DNA from: Chondrus crispus
Taxonomy: Eukaryota; Rhodophyta; Florideophyceae; Gigartinales; Gigartinaceae
Direction of reading: 5' to 3'
Length of the DNA stretch: 64,000 bases
NCBI RefSeq assembly: GCF_000350225.1
Contig: NW_005179019.1
Span: forward strand, 62,001 to 126,000
Shown: positions 34,165 through 45,984 of the stretch, one piece after another
Layout: each line of letters opens with the position of its first letter
Position numbering within the stretch: position 1 is the first letter of the stretch
Notes under the pieces: model-generated
The model's database searches: none
The model's input: the letters and a program-made list of their open reading frames with translations, nothing else
What the model was told of the DNA's origin: nothing
Translations under genes and position numbers: made by a program

Positions 34165-35892
34165 CTACGGAAAGTCGGTCGAAATGACGTTGCATGGGGG
34201 ATAAGTTTCGCCGGACGATGTCTTGTTGAGTGCTCTTCGTACTACCCATTGCTGGACCGGGATATTCACTAGTCCTATGTCCAATATATTTTCCAAAGCT
34301 TCGCAGCGTCCAGGTTTCGTTAACCCGTCGGCAGGATTGTCACTACCTCGGATCCATCCGACATCGGAAATTTCTTGAGATTCGTATGCTTCACGTGCTG
34401 CTCGTATGTCAATCATCAATCTTTTTTCGGTCGTTGATGTATTCTTTACAATAACTTTGAAGACGCTGTCACTGTCAATCATCATAATGAGAGGAACTTT
34501 AGCAGAAAGCATTGTTTCAAGGTCCGTCTTCAATAAAAAGGCCAGATCGAAGGCGTCGGCGAAAGCATATAGTTCAGCTCCCATGACCGAACGAACAACT
34601 CGCCTGCTTTTGTAACTGCTAAAATGAATTACATTACAGCGGTTCGTGTTATCACATAGAAGTATTAGATAGCCTAGCTGTGAGTGACTGGATGGAGTGT
34701 TGGCAAATGAACTGTCGCTGAAGACCTTGATCGTGAGATGGCTCTTGTTCAGACGATGCTGGATAAGGCCTCTGCCTCGGGAATGACGAATTCTTTTGAT
34801 CAGCCTGTTGGTGTCGGTAATACAGTGGCGATTAAATTGGGCTTCGGTAACTTGTGCGAGTAAGTTGACGTCTGCAGAAACATCGGGACGTGTGTGGGTG
34901 AGCCAGGCGAGCTCTTGGCGCTTGGATCGGAACATAGGGAAGGTAGCATTTTGCGGCATGAAATTGATTTTGACGGCAAATTTGGATTGGTGCATTACAT
35001 ATCCGTCTTTTGTATCTTCTATTTCGATACCAGCAAAAGTGAAAGGCGTGTATGTCCGCGCTTTGGACTCGAAAGTTCGTTCAGTTTTCCTTGAATGTTC
35101 TTCAAATGAGTTGTTTCCTGCTGCAAGGGTGTCGTCCACGTGTGTGCCAATTATCCCATGCAGTTGTCCGTGTATCTTTTTAATGAAAAGAGATAGATCC
35201 CCTGCGGTTGGCATCATGCAGAGGTCGTCTCTCAAGTGGCGAGAGAAGGCTGCATGCCAGTAGTCGCCGGCATCGCTTAGACCATAAAGAGGCTTAAGCA
35301 GATGTAGTAGCTGATCTTTGCGCAGTCCAAATTCCTTGTTCGGGCGTACATAGACTTCCCTCAAGAATTTTTCTGCAGACTGCAAATACGCTTGCGATAA
35401 ATCTTGTGACCACAAAGAGAAGCCAAAAATGGACGCCAGGGCGACTAAAACACGTATCGAGTTTTGCTTCAGATTCGTAGAGTTATGGACGAGCATATTT
35501 TTCTCAATGTCCGTGTGGCCCTGGACTACGAAACGTGCCTTATATACTTCGTCGTGTGTACCACTGTTCTTTATCGACAGAACGAATCGACCGCGGAGGA
35601 TATTTGGATTTCGAATATGTTTAATATCCTCATAGCAAACGATTTCGTATACCCCTCGATGAGCCAACCCTTCAAGCTCCTTGGCTTTGGCGGTTTGAAA
35701 AGAATCGCTGGATCTACGTGGGTCTCGAGGATGGAGGACTTCGGTGATGTATGCGTGGTGTCCGGATCCTCCTTTGGATGTGAAGTGGGATGTAGCCTGC
35801 AGCAAGCGCTCGATTTCCTTGTCACCGGATGTTACGGGGTCAGGTAACACCTGCGACAGGTTGAAATGTTTGAGAGCTCCGTCGACGTGCAC
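34165..35892 (-). pseudogene. copia reverse transcriptase-RNase H
   Basis: 575 codons, open throughout. KARFVVQGHTDIEKN and SQDLSQAYLQSAEKF mark the copia-type RT palm; LLKPLYGLSDAGDYW is the conserved KPLYGL box; the catalytic box is GTHVDDTLAAG (HVDD for YVDD). RNase H follows with KVFSDSSFANTPSS and RSVMGAELYAFADAF. It lies in frame with integrase across one TAG. The RT frame may be intact, but it is not translatable as a polyprotein. Confidence 0.85.
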
Positions 35893-35937
35893 AAAAACTT
35901 CCTTTTCGTGGATTTTGTGTACTGTGTAGGGTCCAGT

Positions 35938-36810
35938 CTACGCTTTCCTTCTCTCTTGGTAGACAAACACACGATCGCCTGGAGTTACCAAATATCGAGT
36001 GGCGAGGGGAAGCTTCGCTCGGAGGGCTTGCTGAATACGTAAGCGGGATGTTATAGTTGACATTTCTCTACGCGCAGTCTCTAGCGCACGCATTCGGTGC
36101 TCTTGATCCGATAACGAAGACGACGGCGTAGGGAATCGGGGTAGCATTCCATAAACGAGCAAGGACGGAACGAGACCTTCAGGGCCTGACGTGTCGTTGA
36201 TCCCCTTGACTGCGTAGCGCAGGGCGAGTTCGGGATCAAGGGATGGGTGCGCATCCCTGATGGAACGGAAGACGCGACGCAGCGGACCGTGGTAGCGCTC
36301 TCCTACACCGATTGAATTGTGCGAGGCGACACCAGATAGTTGTAGTTCAATTCCTACGTCTTCCGTGCACTTTCGCCAGTAGTTCGATGTAAAAATAGAG
36401 CCTTGATCTGCTCGTATTTTGGACGGAAATCCTGCATACATACTTGCCCATGCCTCGACAAAGGCTTCCCAAACATCTGCGGCTGATTCTCCCTTCAATG
36501 GAATGGCGTTCTGATAGTGGGTATGCGTGTCCACTATGTGTAAAATGGAAGTGCGATCGATGAACATGAGGTCGAGGGCAACTTCTTGATTGAAGATGAT
36601 GTTTTCATCGGGTATTGAGACTCTAAAGCGATACGGTTTCATTGTGAAGAGTTTGCAGGACCGGCATGCTCTAGATATGTCATCCAGCGTTTGGCGCGTC
36701 TGAGGAGAAAGCTCTTGCGGTCTTGCTCTTTTGACTAAATTGTATAGCTTCTCAGCACTGGGGTGAAAAAAGTGTTCATGCAGTTTTTGGAGCTCCGTCC
36801 GTGTAAACAA
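35938..36810 (-). pseudogene. copia integrase
   Basis: 290 codons. Zinc finger HEHFFHPSAEKL...CRSCK (H-x3-H...C-x2-C), catalytic Asp in VALDLMFIDRTSI, Asp in KIRADQGSIFTSNYW and Glu in SIGVGERYHGPLRR. It ends at a TAG (35938), after which the same frame continues into RT (TGPYTVHKIHEK), so the stop is a single disabling change in an integrase-RT polyprotein. Confidence 0.8.
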
Positions 36811-36857
36811 TATTGATGCAGTAGTCCAAGGTAGAAAAAGATGCCCCCGCTTGCGTT

Positions 36858-37307
36858 CTAGAGGCAGAAACCATTTTCCAGACCCATGGACAACCGGTTA
36901 TGGACATAGTCGACGTATATATTTGCCTTGTCCAGGACGTCAAGCCCTATGAGCAGTGCGATATGGGCGTCAACAACATCGATAGAGAGCGAAATGAAGG
37001 AGTTCTGATCGGACGGCATTCGAAATGTCATATGGCCAAGACTGTGTCGTGATCCGTCCCCGAATTTAAACGTATAGGGGGATGGTGCAAGATTGAGTTT
37101 CTGGGTGGTCATTCTGCAGTATGCTTGTGCTTGGTTAAGGCCGCACACTGACTTTTCTGCCCCAGGATCCATGCATCCTCCTTCGAATTTTATTTTGGAG
37201 TAGGTATGGATCATCGGCTTGCGTGCCAAAAAATTGGGACTTTGTTTGACGATGTATGCAGAAAAAGGCGATAGAGAGGGTAATGAAGAAGGATCTGCTA
37301 CTGACAT
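36858..37307 (-). pseudogene. copia aspartic protease
   Basis: 149 codons. The core reads FEGGCMDPGAEKSVCGL, with DPG where DTG or DSG is usual, and IALLIGLDVLDKANIYVDY, the ILG-D segment of retropepsin-like proteases. Lies between gag and integrase as expected for copia. The frame differs from both neighbours. Confidence 0.7.
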
Positions 37308-37435
37308 TGACGCGGCGCGAGCATGGATTCCCTTAGCACATTTTTGATCGAAAGGCGTTGTTGTCGTCCGTGAATGTTTCTCAGGTGGTGGTTTGGGCCT
37401 TGGTTTGGGGATATTTCGGCCATGAATACCCCCGG

Positions 37436-38512
37436 TTAGAAACCCTCGTCAGAAGAGTCAAAGTCTTTGTCACCGGCTCCGCCCGGCACGTATGCATATT
37501 CTTCGTACTTCCTCTCATGTCTTCTGGAATGACTTTGAGACTCTTGAACCAAAGAGTCATACTGGGATTTATGCCTGCCTGAAGGATGGTCAGCGGTGGA
37601 GGTGTTGATGTGATGTTCTTGTTCTTCACCTGAGTCGTGGATACGGTCTATCAGGAGATCAACTGCTTCGGGAATATTTATGCCCTTTCGAGCATTTTCA
37701 CGGAACCAATTTCGAGCAAGGGCTTTGTTTTTCTTAATTCTCTCATGATTACGCGGGTGCGGGCAGGAGTTTAAGCGACAATCCTTCTTTAGACAATTCC
37801 AGCAACCTCCTACAAATGGCGGGGTTTTCAATGGTTGATCGTGTGCATGGGCCTGGTGATTGTTTTGCTCTTTTGGTCTAAAAGATGAAGAGCTCATCGG
37901 AGGGCGACCATAACGACCTTGTCCTGCAAAATGTACTTTACTGCAGTCTTCAGAGATATTTACTGAGGGATCATTTCTCCATCTGGATTGCCGAAGCGTA
38001 GCGTCATCGCGGCGGATAGATTTGCTCGTCTCCAATCTTTGCGCCCCAATAGAGAACTGTCTATCAGCGTGCTCGGCATTGAAAAGTTCATCTGCCAGCT
38101 GTCTATAGTTCAGTAGTTTGGTGTGGGTCTGCATCAAAACAAACCTCGCCCACGGGACTCCTTGCACCGCGTTTTCGAGGAATTTTCGTTTGCGTCTATC
38201 AGACCGGTCCTCTTTGTGCGCCATTGGTGCAAGGCGATCAATTTCCTTGATAAGAGAATCAAGAGCGTATCTATACGGTTTTCCATCGTTTCTCAACAAA
38301 GAAATGTGGAGGTCTTCCAACCTGTCCGTCATTTCTTCCATTTTAGTGATGGCTGCGTATCTGTCATTGAATTTCCCGACACATTCTCCCCAGCTGCGGA
38401 ACCTACCCTTCACCTGCTCCTTGAAGTAGATAAGAGCATCTCCAGCAAGGGAATAGTGTAGATAGCACTCGCGGTCATTGGGGGAAATCTTGAAGTCATT
38501 GCAATAATCCAT
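37436..38512 (-). pseudogene. copia Gag
   Basis: 358 codons from the ATG at 38512. Helical capsid-like region (LHYSLAGDALIYFKEQVKG) then a Cys/His cluster GGCWNCLKKDCRLNSCPHP with C-x2-C-x4-C-x4-C spacing, a variant of the usual C-x2-C-x4-H-x4-C knuckle. His-rich, Ser-rich C-terminus. The frame is open, but it does not join the downstream protease frame. Confidence 0.75.
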
Positions 38513-38627
38513 AAAAGTTGAAATATGATCACTCCAATTTTCCTCCAGATCCCCTCTAAACTTTTCACGCTGAGACCGGTATCTGGAAGCAAAAAACGAG
38601 GCTCTTTTGTTCTCATACTGTTCGGTG

Positions 38628-39325
38628 CGGGTTGCCAGAGTTTGATATCGCCTTGGTCAAAGTCCGTCTTTTACAAGACATTCCCTTCTACTCTAGCCTA
38701 CTGTATCCTTTGCGCTCGGGGGTCCCCTTTTCCTTATCAATTTTCCTTTACTTCCCTATCCTAATTTCCCTTAATCTTGAGTTGGTCCCACCTTGTAGGA
38801 TTGCGATCCGCCACGTGACGTCATTAGCCATCGGGCATGTGTGTTGATGCACCAGTGGTGCTTTCCTCAGCGTTGGTTCCATCGGAATCTGGTTGCGACC
38901 GATCCGGTGTTGGTACTTTGCCATCGGGCAGTACGACGGTGTAGCGCTGCTACGTTTTCTTCTTTCCCGACGGGATACGTTGCGACGTCCCCGTCGAAGA
39001 TCTTATCAAGGGTATAAGGTGTACAAGGCGCTCTACGGGCATTGGATTTACGACCCATCGGACCAAGTTTACCTAGACACCCCTCCGAACTCGTCGAGCA
39101 GTTGCCTTTACAAATCTCTACCACCATTTACCGATCCCGGGCAGGGCCCTTCTCTTTGCCCCCCCTATCAAGGATCCGAGCTACTACGGGCCGCAAACCC
39201 GCTTAAAGAGGACAGGGAGCTTCGACCACTCCGTAGCGCTGTGCCGTTAGCAGTTGTTGTTTTTGTTGTTGTTTGTGTAGGACCGTCGGACCTTAGTCTC
39301 TGCCTGACAGGCGCATTGCACTACA
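38628..39325 (+). repeat. Truncated Ty3-A LTR in inverted orientation
   Basis: Matches the Ty3-A LTR read on the plus strand from TTGCCAGAGTTTGATATCGCC to its exact 3' end GCACTACA (39318-39325). The first roughly 260 bp are missing. Its end abuts, with no spacer, the protease region of the minus-strand Ty3-A copy 2. It contains one promoter unit with a TATA-like GGGTATAAGG (39011-39020). Confidence 0.85.
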
Positions 39326-39785
39326 CTATAAATTCGGCTATATCCACAAATCGTCCCAGCCTCACAGGCATCTTGATGGTGCCAACTGTGCGAAGCGGCC
39401 TGTTATTTGCATCTCCGATGTCTTGCGTAGGTCCAAAGGATACAAGGGCTTCCAGTCCTGCGGGAAGCTTGGATTTCAGAATCAGGTTCGGGCCGGCGCC
39501 GGTGTCCAACACGGACAGTACACGGCTCATCAGCCGGACCGTTGGTCCAATGTCGGCGAAGACCTTATAATTATTCCTCGCAAGGACTAAAAGTTTCTTG
39601 GGACACTCCCTTCGCTTGACCCTGTACCAGGGGCGTCGGACTTGTTCCAGCGGGTCGTCCTTGCCTCGGTGCAAAATCTTTTTAACCCGTACGGGTTCCT
39701 TCGGCTTGTCGACAACTCCAATTACCACTTCATCGAGGACTACCTTCTTTTCCGGAGTTGGGGAACGGGACGAAGTCCCGGACAT
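39326..39785 (-). pseudogene. Ty3-A copy 2 protease, truncated
   Basis: 154 codons including VLSVLDTGAGPNLILKSKL (DTGA active site). Very close to the protease of copy 1 up to MPVRLGRFV, then cut by the inverted LTR before the ILGADYC segment. Its frame differs from the upstream gag frame. Confidence 0.85.
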
Positions 39786-39835
39786 GGTTCGCTCGCCACA
39801 TGTCTCTCCTTCAAATTTATTTGAGGTTCCCCCCT

Positions 39836-42121
39836 TCAGTTTCCCTGTCGCTGCGGGTACCGCCTAAGGTCTGACGATGGCCCCGCGGCCGGCCTTCCTG
39901 AAGGTTGGTTCGAATCTTCTGCAGAGGCACTTGGCGTGCTGGCAGTCTGCGATTCGAACCACTTTCTGACCTTCAGGTAGCTCGTCGACGGAATTCTTAG
40001 CCTCTCCATTGGGGACAGCGCCTCGTAGTTCCCTAGAACTCGGTGCATCTCTCTGAACGAGAGCAGGCACGTGGGCGCTCCATGCCCCTTCTCATAGCAA
40101 TGATAGCATATGAGGCCGTGCTTCTTCTGAGGGTACGGCGACCTCGGCCGTCCACGGGCCGGCGGCCTTCCCGACCAGCCCGGTCTCCGGAACGTCGTAC
40201 CCCTGTCTTCCATCAGAATTCTTGGTGCAGGCGTGTGACTACGCCCTTGGAACGCTAACACGGGGTCCGTGGCTTCCGTATACGTGCTTTCCTTATGCGC
40301 GCGCGTCAGTACGGTAGACGCGCCGCTCGGGTCTTCTTCTCCATATCTATTCCCTTCCGACGTACTAATAAAATCGCCCTCGGCGATAAACGCACCTCCG
40401 TATCCATTTTCACCTTGATTAGGGGAGCTCAATTCTTTTGGCCCAGAAAGTGACTCGACCAGGTGGGCAGCGCCGCGTATTTTTCGAACGGGATGCGGGG
40501 GCTTCTGCCTGCTCCCCTTCTTCAGCGTCGCTGGCGCCTGCATGGTGACCCTCTTGGTCTTCCTTCCCTGGACGCGGCTCGCCGAGCCATGCGCCTTCGC
40601 ATAATTGACTAATCGTAAAAATGAAACGTCCCGATTATCTTGGCGGTACTGGGACACCACGGGCTTGACGCTCGAATCAAGCCCCTCAATGAACATAGTC
40701 ATCTGCTCTTCCATGGCATGGACATTCCCACATCGGTTGCTCGCGTCTGTTAGGCGGATGTAAATTTCCATCTCGTCTTCAGACGGCCGTTGCTGGACTT
40801 CCCGCAATGCGAGCACGGTTTGGCGGATCGCCTCATCGGTGGCGAAACTCCTTAACAGCCACTGTACGGCCTCTGGCCAGACGGATATTTTCCCGTGATG
40901 GGACCGGGCCGTCTGTGACACAGATGTATAGTGTCTGAGGGCCATACCGCTAAGAAATTCTGGTAACAAGCGGATGGCCTGTCCCTCATTCATTTCCTGT
41001 GTATCAAATTCCTGAACCAACTTAGCCAAAAAATCCAACACAAAGACCCCGTCCTCACCTGTGAACGTGTTGTCCTTCTTCACCTTAGGCGGAATATCTC
41101 TCCTGATTTTTCGCACAGCGGTCCGCCAGGAACTTGACAAATATGTCTGCGGGTTCCGCAAGCGGTACGTTCGGTACGAAAGTAATTTCTTGAAGAGGTA
41201 GTTGGTCGGATTCAGCTCCTCCAACTCCTCCCATCGCGGCCCGCGTCGCGTTGCGACGTCCTCTGGCTCAGCGTCCTTGTCTCTCCGCGAGGCGGATGAA
41301 GTGATCCCGCCCCGTCTGGAGGTAATTTTCTTGCCCTGCGAAATTCCGTTTCCTTCCTCTGAACGATGTCGGAATCGCCGGCATGGTTCGACGAACCGTC
41401 GTCACCATCTTCGGAAAGACCTTTTGACTCTGACATTAGGTCTAGGTCCTCCGACTCGTCACTACAGTGACTCTTGCTCCTGTTTCGCCGATTCTTCTTC
41501 GAAGTCTTCGACTTGGAACCCCGCTGCACAGCGGCCTTCTCCTTTTTCGATCGACGGTCGCCTTCTCGACCCGTAGGGAACGGCTCTTGGTCCGGTTCCT
41601 GCGACTCTCGGCCGGCGTCCTGCTCAAGATCCTTGAGAGGTTGCGCGGCGCGGTCAAACCTATCATCGATGCTGAGTTTAAATTTGCCTAAGGACTCCGA
41701 GGCTTGATTTGCGTCGTGCCTTGAGTCCTTGACCGAAAGTTTCAATGAAGCAAGGACCTCCGGTTCGATACCTTTGATCCCGTCACTCTTTTCCTTCTCG
41801 ACGAGATCCACGCGAGCCGTCAGCTCTTCCAACGCGGTGCGTGACTCGGATGTTTGCAACTCCAGTTGCTTCTGTATGAGAGCTAGTTCTACCTCAAGAT
41901 CTTTCTTCGTTTCTTGGCGAATTTCGCTGCTCATTTTCTCGAACCTGAATTCCAGGTTGTTCTTGTCGACTTTAATCCCTGTCGGGTGTTCTTGCACTTC
42001 GGGATCCGTAGCCTTCTGGGCTTGGTTTCGGGTGCGAGGCCCTCGCGGGATCCTCGACACCCTTGCCGGTGCAGCTCTGCTTCCCCCCGGGACCGACGTC
42101 CTCGGGTGCGCTTGTCGACAT
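39836..42121 (-). pseudogene. Ty3-A copy 2 gag
   Basis: ATG at 42121 (MSTSAP), as in copy 1. A coiled-coil-like N-terminal half (KMSSEIRQETKKDLEVELAL) is followed by a Lys/Ser/Arg-rich linker, a capsid-like region from ELNPTNYLFKKLLSYRTYRL, and a knuckle CYHCYEKGHGAPTC (C-x2-C-x4-H-x4-C). Frames change near the start (an indel in a G run) and near 41371, where one A is missing compared with copy 1. From 41224 to 39836 the frame is open for 462 codons. Confidence 0.85.
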
Positions 42122-42281
42122 CGGTCGTCGCAATTGATGAACCTCAACACAAAAACGTAAACAAGCAAAAATACTTCGAATACTAGATAAGAATTCTAGG
42201 TTGGGTCTCCTGGTGGTGCAACAAAGAATTCTAGGTCGGGTCCCCTGTACACCAAAGAATTCTAGGTCAGGAGACCACTTT

Positions 42282-43240
42282 TGTAGTGCAATGCGCCTGT
42301 AAGGCAGAGACCAAGGTCCGACGGTCCTACAAAAACAACAACAACAAAAACAACAACTGCCAACGGCAGAGCGCTACGGAGCGTTCGAAGCTCCCTGTCC
42401 TCTTTATGCGGGTTTGCGGCCCGCAGTAGCTCGGATCCCTGATAGGGGGGCAAAGAGAAGGGCCCAGCCTGGGATCGGTAAATGGTGATAGAGTCTTGTA
42501 AAGGCAACTGTTCGACGAGTTCGGAGGGGTGTTTAGGTAGACCTGGTCCGACGGGTCGTAAATCCAATGCCCGTAGAGCGCCTTGTACACCTTATACCCT
42601 TGATGAAGTCTTCGACGGGGACGTCGCAACGTAGCCCGTCGGGAAAGAAGAAAACGTAGCAGCGCTACACCGTCGTACTGCCCGATGGCAAAGTACCAAC
42701 ACCGGATCGGTCGCAACCAGATTCCGATGGAACCAACTCTGAGAAAAGCACCACTGGTGCACCAACACAGAAGCCCGATGGCTAATGACGTCACGTTGCG
42801 GATCGCAATCCTACAAGGTGGGACCAACTCAAGATTCAGGGAAATTAGGATAGGGAAGTAAAGGAAAATTGATAAGAAAAAGGGGACTCCCGAGCGCAAA
42901 GGATACCGTAGGTTAGAGTAGAAGGGAATGTTGTAAAAGACGGACTTCGACCAAGGCGATATCAAACTCTGGCAACTCGAGTTACCTTTACTGACTTGGT
43001 GGTCAGCGGGCTAAGGTATATATCGGCCCGCCGGAGCCACTACAGTAGCTCGCGGCGCTAGATCCTAGATCTAATCTAGTGTCAGCAAAATTAATGCCAG
43101 TAATTAACTAAATAAAATAAAATAGTTAAAAATTAAAACTGTGCAATTATTCACACGTGTGTCCCCCAACCCCGACTACTTTTCATATCCAATTAATTTC
43201 CTTTCGTTTCACCCCCTGTAGACCCCGATATTCCACTACA
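42282..43240 (-). repeat. 5' LTR of Ty3-A copy 2
   Basis: 959 bp, TGTAGTG/CACTACA ends intact on the inner side (42282-42288). One promoter unit only, against two in copy 1 and in the solo LTR at 53763. Inside it, 42190-42281 holds three near-repeats of TTCTAGGT(C/T)(A/G)GG, the innermost of which gives the candidate primer-binding site TGGTCTCC. Confidence 0.9.
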
Positions 43241-45160
43241 GCAACGGCGATACTTGCTTACGGCGCGCACGAAGGAAGTCTTGAATTGGCGTTGAGCACG
43301 AATGTTTTGTCTGTTCCGCCAGGGGCATCGACGAAGAAGAGACGACCACTCTGTGTTGGCATAGAAGGTCCGGCAACGACGCTTGACGATCCTTGAAGCA
43401 ATGCAGAGACAGATTCGCCTGGGCGCATGGAGCCGACGATTTTGTCAAAGGCATGGCGCTGATTTGTGTTCAACAGCGGCAACGACGTCTGTAGTCGCTC
43501 TTCTGATTGCTGCGCCCGTGCTTCTGGAATCTCGATTTCGTTTTCTGTTCCGAAGCGGGTAGGCTGTCATCAGACAGTGGTAGTTCGAAGTTTGCGAGCG
43601 TCCAGTCGAAACGCACGGTCTGCAGGGCCTCGTGTACCGCTCGAAGCACTTAAGATGTGGCGTGGTGATCATCGCGAAGCTGCTGTCTTCGGATGGGTTG
43701 TCCGCGTGCGCGATTGTGAAAATCGATGAGAAACATTTCCTGGTGGTCGTTCCAGAGCGAGAGAGGATCCGAAGGCTGGCAGTGTGCCAGAATCGAAGCA
43801 AACAGATGGGAAAGGGGAACAAAGCTTGACCGGAATGAATCTCGGATTGCGTGCTTCCACTCGGCATCGTCGGCCAGCAAACCGAGTCTTAAGCAAGCTT
43901 GTCGAAAGCTGGTGCACTGCTTGCCGTCGATATTTCGAAAGTTCTCGAAGCATGCTGCTCTTGGCACTTGTGTGAGGAGGAGGCGAAGAAAGTAGCGCTC
44001 ACCCTCCCTCGGACTGACGGTGTAGATTCGACCGACTACGTTGGCGCCTGTACCACTGAAATCGTAGGCTTCTTCTTCGCTGCTGGCGTTCCGACTTCGC
44101 AGAATGGCTCTTGGACTCCATGACTTGTGCGTGTCTTCCACGTAAAGTACCTTGGAAACAGGTGGTACCGAATGTGCCTCGCGCTTGGGTACTTCTCGTT
44201 GGCTTTAAACCACTCGGTAAGCTTCGTGCCTGGTGCTGGTCGAGCCGCCGCCTCCTGCTCTCGCCCTTCCTCAAAGTCACCCTTCCCACAGCATGTGGAA
44301 AATATGGGCCTTGCGGCAGGGCTGCTTACCATGCGTTCTTAGAGGAAATGAAGAGCTTTGCAGAGCGAATACTCAATACGGATCATGCCTAGATCGCAGT
44401 AAGGAGGCGAATATTCAGGTAGTGGGGGGAAGAGCTGTCGAGAAGCACTTCGAGCCTGGCCGTCGGATATTTGCCGCGCAATCCGAGCTGGTGTGTCTTC
44501 TGCATCCCCTGATCTTTGGATGAAGAGACGGTCCAGGTCTCGCCGCGCAGCAATGACGGCGGATATCTCCACAGCTCTCGCTTTTCGCATTGCCAAGCGA
44601 TTCGAATCCTTTCTCGAAGATTTCGGTGGACTATTTTCCTCGGCTCGCCATCTTTGCGTTGCAACGATCCAATTCTCGCCGCGCCTCACTATAGGAGTAG
44701 ATTCCTCGGCTCGCCCTCTTTGCGTTGCAATAAGATTCGATTCTCGGCGCGCCTCACGAATAGGAGTAATTTACTCGGCTCTAGTGCCTCGTGTCGCAAT
44801 GCGATCCGCTTCGCGCCGTGCATCTCGGAGGGGTTTTATTCTACCGCTCTGAACGCCCTGGCTCTCTCCTTGCATCGACTGAGACGCTTTTCGCGCTGCT
44901 CAGAAATCTCTGCTGCTCTTCGTGGTGTAGTACTTTCCCGGGCGTTTTGGCGATGCGCTGGAGCGTCAGATTCAGACTCTTGCGCTCTTCTTATCCAAGC
45001 ACGCGCGTTTCTTTGCTTCCTTCTTGTTGCTGCCACGTCTTCATCCGCTGGTCCCGCCATTTCTGTCCAGCTCGGCGCGCCGGTGTTATCCCTGTAAGTG
45101 CAGGTAGGGTTGACGCGAGTAAGAGGGGTCCGTTTGTAGATCGCTGTGAGTCGTAGCAAG
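43241..45160 (-). pseudogene. Helitron Rep-helicase remnant
   Basis: Minus-strand Helitron pieces. The N-terminus (ATG near 45058, MAGPADEDVAATRR) has basic heptad-like repeats (EISEQREKRLSRCKERARAF) followed by about four decayed units of the same coding repeat (44574-44850). Then come TKLTEWFKANEKYP and HLFPRYFTW (44036-44332), RIYTVSPREGERYFLRLLL, CTSFRQACLRLGLLADDAEW and DPLSLWNDHQEMF (43650-44141), all signatures of the Helitron helicase N-terminal region, and finally GRLFFVDAPGGTDKTFVLN, the Walker A (GGTGKT with G to D). The HUH Rep domain is missing, presumably deleted. The frame is cut by the Ty3-A LTR. Confidence 0.8.
44574..44850. repeat. Tandem repeat of about 65 bp in the Helitron N-terminal region
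   Basis: Four diverged units, each with CTCGGCTCGCC(A/C)TCTTTGCG or a decayed form, then a CGCGCCTCAC block. Read on the minus strand they encode a repeated basic module like those seen N-terminal to Helitron Rep domains. Confidence 0.6.
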
Positions 45161-45984
45161 CAGTCCTTATAGGTCTAAACGCAACGTCAGCCAGCTAGGT
45201 CATCTGCAAGAGCACTTATCAAAAAGAGTAACAATAGGGCCTTTACTGTCTTTTACTATCCTGCGATTCAAACGAACAAAAAACGAAAAAAGGAATAGGA
45301 ATAGAATTATGGTCCTACTGTACACAGGGTACAGTATTAATACTCGGAGTACGACCACCTTGTCTATTTCTACTCCCAGGGAGCCCGGTATTAGAAAGAA
45401 CCTTTTGCAAGGCTCTTCTCGCCGGGGTCCCTAAGTATGCGCGTTCCCTTTTCCCTCAGTGCGGTGGCTAGGTTTCCCGAAACCCCCAACGGCACCTAAA
45501 ATGTGTCTTCTTTCAGCCTCAATAGTTTGACGGAGGCTGCGTTTGATCTTCACTGTTGATGTGTCAATAACGTCAGTCTGACGTCCACAAATTGCTCTGC
45601 GGAGGCTGTTGTTCCGAGCCCGATACAGCAGCAGCAAGAAATGGTGCGCTACCAGATTAGGCTTCCTGCACAGCGGCAGGCTACCACGCTATACTAAAAG
45701 CAAAGCGCAATAGACACCTAGGGACTATCCGGATGCCGTCAAGCAATCCGGTAAACGTTTCGCAGGGAATGCCGTATTCGACCCACTACTAAGCCGTCAT
45801 AGAGTCACGATCGCTGCCTTCCCCAGGATTATGGTCACCACGCTACCAGGGAGCCTTCACTTGGTGAACGTTTGCTGAAAGTTGTTGAAATTGAGCTCCG
45901 GTACTGTGCTGCCGAAGTGTGGCTATATTGGATAGAATGGAAGCGCTGGGGAAAAGTTTATCGTTTTTATTGGTGCGCCCGTTC
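45161..45984. other. Intergenic, nothing recognised
   Basis: Only short frames. No repeat, RNA or gene signature seen. Confidence 0.5.

Larger units (their letters stand above)
34165..38627 (-). mobile_element. Ty1/copia-type retrotransposon, 5'-truncated
   Basis: Order gag, protease, integrase, RT-RNase H on the minus strand; integrase before RT is diagnostic of Ty1/copia. The reading frame breaks between gag and protease, between protease and integrase, and at a TAG between integrase and RT. The upstream end is cut at 38627, where a truncated Ty3-A LTR begins. Confidence 0.85.
39326..43240 (-). mobile_element. Ty3-A copy 2, 3'-truncated in protease
   Basis: 5' LTR (42282-43240), leader, gag and protease on the minus strand, ending abruptly at 39326 against an inverted LTR. 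RT, RNase H and integrase are absent. The LTR interrupts a Helitron helicase frame at 43241. Confidence 0.85.

Noticed and set aside
41212-42168. A conserved two-frame gag with a 13-base overlap in both Ty3-A copies, which would suggest programmed frameshifting
   Set aside because: The two copies have different indels upstream (a 4-base deletion in copy 1 near 8510, a single missing A in copy 2 near 41371). The stretch before the overlap is conserved in the downstream frame, so the ancestor was one continuous gag.
44574-44850. CRISPR-like array (repeats of about 65 bp)
   Set aside because: Units are contiguous diverged tandem repeats without spacers, inside a Helitron coding region of a eukaryote.
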